Assembly: GCA_018666295.1 (NCBI GenBank)
Contig: JABIZW010000127.1
Span: 1-9,846 of the forward strand
Direction: 5' to 3'
DNA length: 9,846 nucleotides
From: Halieaceae bacterium
GTDB taxonomy: Bacteria; Pseudomonadota; Gammaproteobacteria; Pseudomonadales; Halieaceae
Under the pieces are notes generated by a model. The model ran no database searches. It had not been told where the DNA came from and saw only the letters and a list, made by a program, of their open reading frames with translations. Shown here in pieces: positions 5,706-9,846 of the stretch; within the stretch, counting starts at the first letter, position 1, and every line of letters begins with the position of its first letter. A program made the position numbers and the translations under genes.

Positions 5706-6806
5706 ATGAAGCGACGTGACTTTTTGACTGCTTTGAGTGGCACTGCTTTTGCAGTCGGCGCGGCACCCAGCCTGGGCCAGTACATTATTCCCCAGGGGCA
5801 AGTTAGGTTGGTGTTCAACGAAAACCCTTACGGACCCAGCCCCCGAGCGTTAGCCGAGGTCAAAAAAATACTTGCGCTCACCGCGTATTATCCGGATTCA
5901 CCCTACGACTACCCCATACGCGACAAGCTCGTTGCCGCAATTGCTGCCAATCATGACCTAGGAGCTGAGCATTTATTCGTCTCATCGGGATCCAATGAAG
6001 GTTTACAGGCAGCGCTCATGGCCTACGGAAAAAAGGGCGGTGTTTTAACGCCCGCGCTGACCTACGACGCGCACCTGGGTTATGCTGAAACCTTGGGGAT
6101 TCCCATCACTCGGGTGCCTTTGCGTGAAGACCTTCAAGTCGATCTCACGGTGATGGAGCAGCGCGTTGATGAGTCGATCAGTATGGTTTATTTGGCGAAT
6201 CCGAATAATCCAACGGGCCTTCCCATTGATCCCGACAAATTGCGCGGATTTTGCCGACGCGTTGGTGATCGGGCCTTGGTTATTGTCGATGAAGCTTACA
6301 ACGAGCTTATGGACGATCCGACGCAAGGCTCCATGGTCGATCTAGTGCGCGAGGGTGCGAACGTGCTGGTGACACGCACGTTTTCTAAGATTTTTGGTTT
6401 GGCAGGCATGCGAGTCGGATACGGTCTGGGGCGGCCGGATATTATTGATCGGGTTGGAAACCACATAATGGCCTGGCCAAACGGCATTGGTTTGACAGCG
6501 GCCTTCCACAGCTACGAGGATCAACCGTTTATCGCGTTTTCGCGGCAAAAGGTGCTCCAAGGCAGGGCGATGGTAGAAAAAACGTTGCGCGATGCCGGCT
6601 TTGATCCAGTGCAGTCAGAGGCTAATTTCGTATTCGTCGACATCGGTCGTGACGCGCAAGCATTCCGTGAGGCGATGGCCCGAGAGGGTGTCCTCATTAA
6701 TGGAGGCTACGCGGGTTATCCCACCTACATTAGGGTCAGTATGGGGAAGCTGGAAGACCTTGAAGTATTTGACCGCGTATTTAAGCGCGTCATTGCGCGC
6801 GCATGA
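5706..6806 (+). CDS. Tat-type PLP-dependent aminotransferase, histidinol-phosphate aminotransferase-like
   Basis: This fold-type I aminotransferase of 366 residues resembles HisC. NENPYGPSPRAL (38-49) is the substrate-side N-terminal motif, SSGSNEGL (93-100) contacts the PLP phosphate, NPNNPTG (165-171) and DEAY (195-198) bind the cofactor, SKIFGLAGMRVGYG (227-240) carries the Schiff-base lysine K228, and R343 in YIRVSMG is the likely carboxylate-binding arginine. It begins MKRRDFLTALSGTAFAVGAA, a twin-arginine motif followed by a short hydrophobic stretch, so the folded PLP enzyme is probably exported by Tat. Possible cleavage is near residues 19-20. It lacks the his-operon neighbours expected of a biosynthetic HisC. 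The amino donor and acceptor are unknown. ATG 5706 was chosen over 5700 and an in-frame TTG at 5688 for ribosome-binding spacing. It ends convergently with the amidohydrolase, 54 bases apart. Confidence 0.9.
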   Translation: MKRRDFLTALSGTAFAVGAAPSLGQYIIPQGQVRLVFNENPYGPSPRALAEVKKILALTAYYPDSPYDYPIRDKLVAAIAANHDLGAEHLFVSSGSNEGLQAALMAYGKKGGVLTPALTYDAHLGYAETLGIPITRVPLREDLQVDLTVMEQRVDESISMVYLANPNNPTGLPIDPDKLRGFCRRVGDRALVIVDEAYNELMDDPTQGSMVDLVREGANVLVTRTFSKIFGLAGMRVGYGLGRPDIIDRVGNHIMAWPNGIGLTAAFHSYEDQPFIAFSRQKVLQGRAMVEKTLRDAGFDPVQSEANFVFVDIGRDAQAFREAMAREGVLINGGYAGYPTYIRVSMGKLEDLEVFDRVFKRVIARA

Positions 6807-6860
6807 TAATGGTCGGCGACCCGTAAGCCGATGGAGACGGCCCTCGTCTGTTATGGGTCG

Positions 6861-8576
6861 TTACTGGCGGTGAACAACTTGACCATTGACCACGGTCATA
6901 AGCACCGGCGTCGTACTGATGCTCTCCTGTGGAATCTCAAAGAGATTATGCTTCAGTAACACGAGGTCAGCGCGTTTACCCTCCGTCAGTGACCCTAAGG
7001 CGTCTAATTCGCCGACTTGGATGGCGGTATTGCGTGTCATGGCGACGATTGCCTCTGCGACGGTCACGGCCTGATCGGCGTTACGAGCGGGCATATCAGG
7101 AGTGCCGGGTAATCGTCGGGTGACGGCAGCTTCAATCAGTTCCAATGGCTTATACGTCGACAGGTAAGCCGATGCCGGCCAGTCGGCACCGAAGCTTTGA
7201 TTTGCGCCTGACATCATAATCGACCGAACGGGGTAGGCGTTTTCGACTTTATCCATGCCGACAAAAGACCCGATATTGAAGTACGAGGGATCGCGAGCGG
7301 CCCATTGAATAGACGTCTGTGCGGTCACGTTTAAAGCGCTAAAGCGCGGTATGTCCTCTGGGTGAACAAAGTCCATATGGGCGATAGTGGCTCGAACACT
7401 GTCATTACCCGTGCTCGCTCGAGCAGTCTCTATGGCATCGAGCGACATGCGCACAGCGCCGCCACCGATGGCGTGGATATGAACCGGTATGTCGTAGCTG
7501 AAGTACGTCTCAATATTCGAGGTGAGGTCTGCTTTAGAAATCATCGGCTGCCCAAAGTCCTCGTTGTGGGAGTCGATATAAGGTGTGAGTAGAAAGGCGG
7601 TATGGCCCTCGGGTACACCATCCGCTGCTAATTTTACCGCCTCGGGGCGAACCAGAGCGCCACTAAACTCCTCGGAAAATCGCTTAAAGCGATTCGCAAT
7701 TTTAGTGGCGTTGTCAATTTCGCGAACGGAGCCAAAAATCCGCAGAGTCAGCGCTCCAGCCTGGTCGAGTGACCGCCATATCTCGTAAGCGTCCGTTTCA
7801 CTAGGCGCCCCTGCCCACGCGTCGAAAACGCTCGTCAGGCCAGCTGCGGCAGCTCTCGGTAGCCAAGCGACGAACCGTTGCTGATACGCGAGTTGATCTC
7901 CGGGGATAAATTGTTCCACAAGCTCAGCCCCTGCTTTTTCACGTCCGGTCCCAAGCGGGGTATTGGTCAGCGGGTCGCGCTCAAAAAAACTCACACCAGG
8001 CTGAGGGTCTACAGTACTGGCGGTGATGCCGCCTTCTTGCAGTGCGCGCGATGAAAACCAGCGAGAGTGACCATCGACTGAACCTAAAATCACAATGCGG
8101 TCGCCAAAAATGGCGTCGAGCTCCGCCGCTGTAGGTCCGGTTTTCGGAAACAGATGGTTTTGCCAGCCGCGGGCATAGACGGGCGCGTTTCCGGGGTTCG
8201 TTTCTCTTATGGTTTCAAGAGCGAGTTGGAGTTTTTCTCGTGTGTCTGCAAGACTCAAATTCACACCGACATCAGCAAATGAGCCATTGAAGACGTGCGT
8301 ATGCGAGTCCATAAGCCCAGGTATCAGCAGGCCATCACCAATCGAAATCTGTTGCGTATCGTTACCAATAAACGGCGTGAGACCCGCTGAGTCCCCAACA
8401 TAGACGATTGTGTCGCCTCGGACCGCGAGTGCCGATGCAGCGGGCGCTAGAGGATCTGAGGTGAAAACCGCACCACCTGAGAACACAAGGTCGGCGGGTT
8501 CGACAGGGGGTTCGTTCGAACAGCCGCTTAACGTTATGAAAAAGACGAATGTAATTGAAATAAAACCAGAGCGCAT
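6861..8576 (-). CDS. YtcJ-like metal-dependent amidohydrolase, predicted lipoprotein
   Basis: The 571-residue protein belongs to the Amidohydro_3 (YtcJ / N-substituted formamide deformylase-like) branch of the amidohydrolase superfamily. Metal-site candidates are H92 and H94 (DSHTHVF), K315 in VKLAADG as the possible carboxylated lysine, H366 and H368 (PVHIHAIGG), H400 (AHMDF) and D465 (GADWPAS). Ordinary bordering motifs, GLLIPGLMDSHTH (82-94) and the C-terminal GKRADLVLL (533-541), are present. The N-terminus is a lipoprotein signal: a hydrophobic stretch, then LSGC with acylated C19 and Ser at +2, which favours outer-membrane placement. ATG 8576 was chosen because GAGGAAG (8588-8582 on the minus strand) sits five bases upstream and the lipobox then falls at the right depth. 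A longer frame from 8630 would add 18 residues ahead of the signal peptide. The natural substrate, probably an amide, carbamate or N-formyl compound, cannot be read from the sequence. Confidence 0.9.
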   Translation of the reverse strand: MRSGFISITFVFFITLSGCSNEPPVEPADLVFSGGAVFTSDPLAPAASALAVRGDTIVYVGDSAGLTPFIGNDTQQISIGDGLLIPGLMDSHTHVFNGSFADVGVNLSLADTREKLQLALETIRETNPGNAPVYARGWQNHLFPKTGPTAAELDAIFGDRIVILGSVDGHSRWFSSRALQEGGITASTVDPQPGVSFFERDPLTNTPLGTGREKAGAELVEQFIPGDQLAYQQRFVAWLPRAAAAGLTSVFDAWAGAPSETDAYEIWRSLDQAGALTLRIFGSVREIDNATKIANRFKRFSEEFSGALVRPEAVKLAADGVPEGHTAFLLTPYIDSHNEDFGQPMISKADLTSNIETYFSYDIPVHIHAIGGGAVRMSLDAIETARASTGNDSVRATIAHMDFVHPEDIPRFSALNVTAQTSIQWAARDPSYFNIGSFVGMDKVENAYPVRSIMMSGANQSFGADWPASAYLSTYKPLELIEAAVTRRLPGTPDMPARNADQAVTVAEAIVAMTRNTAIQVGELDALGSLTEGKRADLVLLKHNLFEIPQESISTTPVLMTVVNGQVVHRQ

Positions 8577-8881
8577 GACGGCTTCCTCGTTAGTGTTGTC
8601 GACGTGGGACACCCAATCGATAGTACGCAATTGTCGTTGCGGCTGCGAATTGGACAGTTAGCGCCATAGTCGAGGCTGATCGCGCCACCTGCTTGGGCAA
8701 AAACGTGCTTAACGGATGACGGGCATCTTGTGATCGAGCTGACTATTAGTGCGGCTGAGAACAGACGTATTTATCCGCGGTCACGACGGATCGGCTATCG
8801 CGTGTCTATCAATTTACAGGCCACTTGCTGTGGAAGAGGCGCTCTGCCAAGCTCATCGCATGTGAGTAGGGGAACCGCACG
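8577..8881. other. Divergent intergenic region, amidohydrolase / LD-carboxypeptidase
   Basis: These 305 bases lie between two divergent genes. On the minus strand a weak promoter-like pair, TTCGCA (8649-8644) and TACTAT (8625-8620) with an 18-base spacer, could serve the amidohydrolase. On the plus strand AGGGGA (8868-8873) is a well-spaced ribosome binding site, eight bases before the ATG at 8882. CCAC (8821-8824) / GTGG (8830-8833) is a minor inverted repeat. I found no tRNA, no strong terminator and no credible small gene. Confidence 0.5.
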
Positions 8882-9846
8882 ATGCAGCGACGGTCGATTT
8901 TACAATTAGCAGTTGCCGGCGCGCTGGCGAGTGGGGTTGCTCTCCCCGCGTTTGCCCAGCAAGGCCATCGACCCCGAAGGTTGAGCCCGGGTGATACCGT
9001 CGCGCTCGTCGCCCCAGCCTCGGTGACCTACGAGTCACTCGAGTTGCAACTGGCGCTCGAGACCTTGGAGGCCATGGGGCTTAAGGCCAAGGTTGGTAAT
9101 CATGTCATGGATCGATTTGGGTATCTCGCCGGAACGGATGAGGACCGAGCGGCCGATATCAACGCGGCTTTCGCTGATACGCGCATTGACGCTGTATTCG
9201 CGCTTCGCGGCGGTTGGGGGGCCAGCCGAGTTCTCCCGTATCTGGATTTTGACGTGATCCGGAAGAACCCCAAAATTCTCTTGGGTTACAGCGACATTAC
9301 GAGTCTCCTTAATGCGGTATTCGCAAAAACCGGATTGATCACCTTTCACGGCCCCAATGTCATGTCTCGCTGGAATGACTTTACCCACCAAGGTATGCGT
9401 CGCGTACTTTTTGAGGCGCGGGCGGAAACCTATGAGAACCCGGTTATTGTTGATGACGATTTAGTGGCTAGAGACCATCGCATACAGACCATTACCTCAG
9501 GTATTGCCCAGGGGCCATTGATTGGTGGTAACTTAACACTGATTAGCGCACTTCTCGGCTCGCCCTACCTGCCCTCATTTTCAGGTGCCATTCTTTTTCT
9601 TGAAGACGTGGGGGAGGCTATTTATCGGGTTGATCGTATGCTCACCCAACTGTCACTAAGCGGCGAGTTACGTCAGGTTTCTGGAATCATTTTCGGCCAC
9701 TTTACGGGGGTCGAGCCAAACCCAGGCCTGGGAAATTTTGCACTGATGGATATCTTAAAGCAGCATTGTGAGCCTTTGGGAGTGCCGTGCTATTTCGGCG
9801 CAATGATTGGCCATATCGAGCAGCAGAGCACCGTTCCTATTGGCGC
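8882..9846 (+). CDS. Exported LD-carboxypeptidase (S66 / LdcA-MccF family), cut by right edge
   Basis: The frame opens at ATG 8882 and runs off the window after 321 codons without a stop. S66 peptidases cleave the bond between meso-diaminopimelate and terminal D-Ala in muropeptides (LdcA) or related peptides such as microcin C (MccF). The catalytic triad is visible: nucleophile S137 in LGYSDIT (134-140), E241 in FLEDVGEAIYRVDRM (239-253) and H311 in GHIEQQ (310-315). LRGGWGASRVLPYLD (108-122) is also typical. The N-terminus MQRRSILQLAVAGALASGVA has twin arginines, a hydrophobic core and a likely signal peptidase site after AFA (residue 25), so export by Tat (or possibly Sec) is predicted. E. 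coli LdcA is cytoplasmic, so this location is notable. AGGGGA (8868-8873) supports the start. Only a short C-terminal tail should be missing. Confidence 0.9.
   Translation, partial: MQRRSILQLAVAGALASGVALPAFAQQGHRPRRLSPGDTVALVAPASVTYESLELQLALETLEAMGLKAKVGNHVMDRFGYLAGTDEDRAADINAAFADTRIDAVFALRGGWGASRVLPYLDFDVIRKNPKILLGYSDITSLLNAVFAKTGLITFHGPNVMSRWNDFTHQGMRRVLFEARAETYENPVIVDDDLVARDHRIQTITSGIAQGPLIGGNLTLISALLGSPYLPSFSGAILFLEDVGEAIYRVDRMLTQLSLSGELRQVSGIIFGHFTGVEPNPGLGNFALMDILKQHCEPLGVPCYFGAMIGHIEQQSTVPIG

Noticed and set aside
5354..5818. 154-codon open frame on the minus strand
   Set aside because: It lies antisense across the end of mobA and the start of the aminotransferase, both with clear family motifs, and shows no recognisable domain.
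6807..6860. Bidirectional terminator between the convergent aminotransferase and amidohydrolase genes
   Set aside because: Only very short or loopless repeats (such as GGTCG-G-CGACC) are present, with no U-tract on either strand.
9035..9391. 118-codon open frame on the minus strand
   Set aside because: It is antisense to the LD-carboxypeptidase, whose catalytic residues are read on the plus strand.

Overview
The window looks like chromosomal DNA of a Gram-negative, moderate-GC proteobacterium. It encodes a lipoprotein with a lipobox, two proteins with twin-arginine (Tat) type N-termini, and densely packed genes with AGGAG-type ribosome binding sites. A marine gammaproteobacterium of the OM60/NOR5 (Halieaceae) kind would fit this mix, but that is a guess from gene content. 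No transposase, phage gene, RNA gene or CRISPR array was seen.

Layout. The left edge (1-313, minus) holds the first 104 codons of an amidase-signature hydrolase. After a 185-base divergent gap, a plus-strand run covers 499-6806. It contains a carotenoid cleavage oxygenase, a gamma-butyrobetaine-hydroxylase-like Fe/2-oxoglutarate oxygenase, an HD-domain oxygenase whose start overlaps the previous gene by 8 bases, moeA, mobA, and a Tat-type histidinol-phosphate-aminotransferase-like protein. A YtcJ-like amidohydrolase lipoprotein (6861-8576) lies on the minus strand, convergent with the aminotransferase. A 305-base divergent gap follows, then an exported LD-carboxypeptidase (8882 onward, plus) that runs off the right edge.

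How the genes may work together. The clearest functional unit is 2001-3627. A GBBH-like 2-oxoglutarate oxygenase translationally coupled to a small HD-domain oxygenase is the arrangement of TmpA/TmpB, which hydroxylate and then cleave 2-(trimethylammonio)ethylphosphonate to glycine betaine and phosphate. The iron ligands of both enzymes can be placed, but the substrate here is not proven, and no phosphonate transporter or regulator is in view. The leader of this pair contains four alternately complementary segments, the last overlapping the Shine-Dalgarno sequence, so it could switch between structures. The moeA-mobA pair forms the end of molybdenum cofactor synthesis (molybdate insertion, then GMP attachment); no molybdoenzyme is visible. 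The last three genes encode proteins predicted to leave the cytoplasm (Tat aminotransferase, lipoprotein amidohydrolase, Tat LD-carboxypeptidase), which suggests envelope or periplasmic handling of amino acids or peptides. That link is inference.
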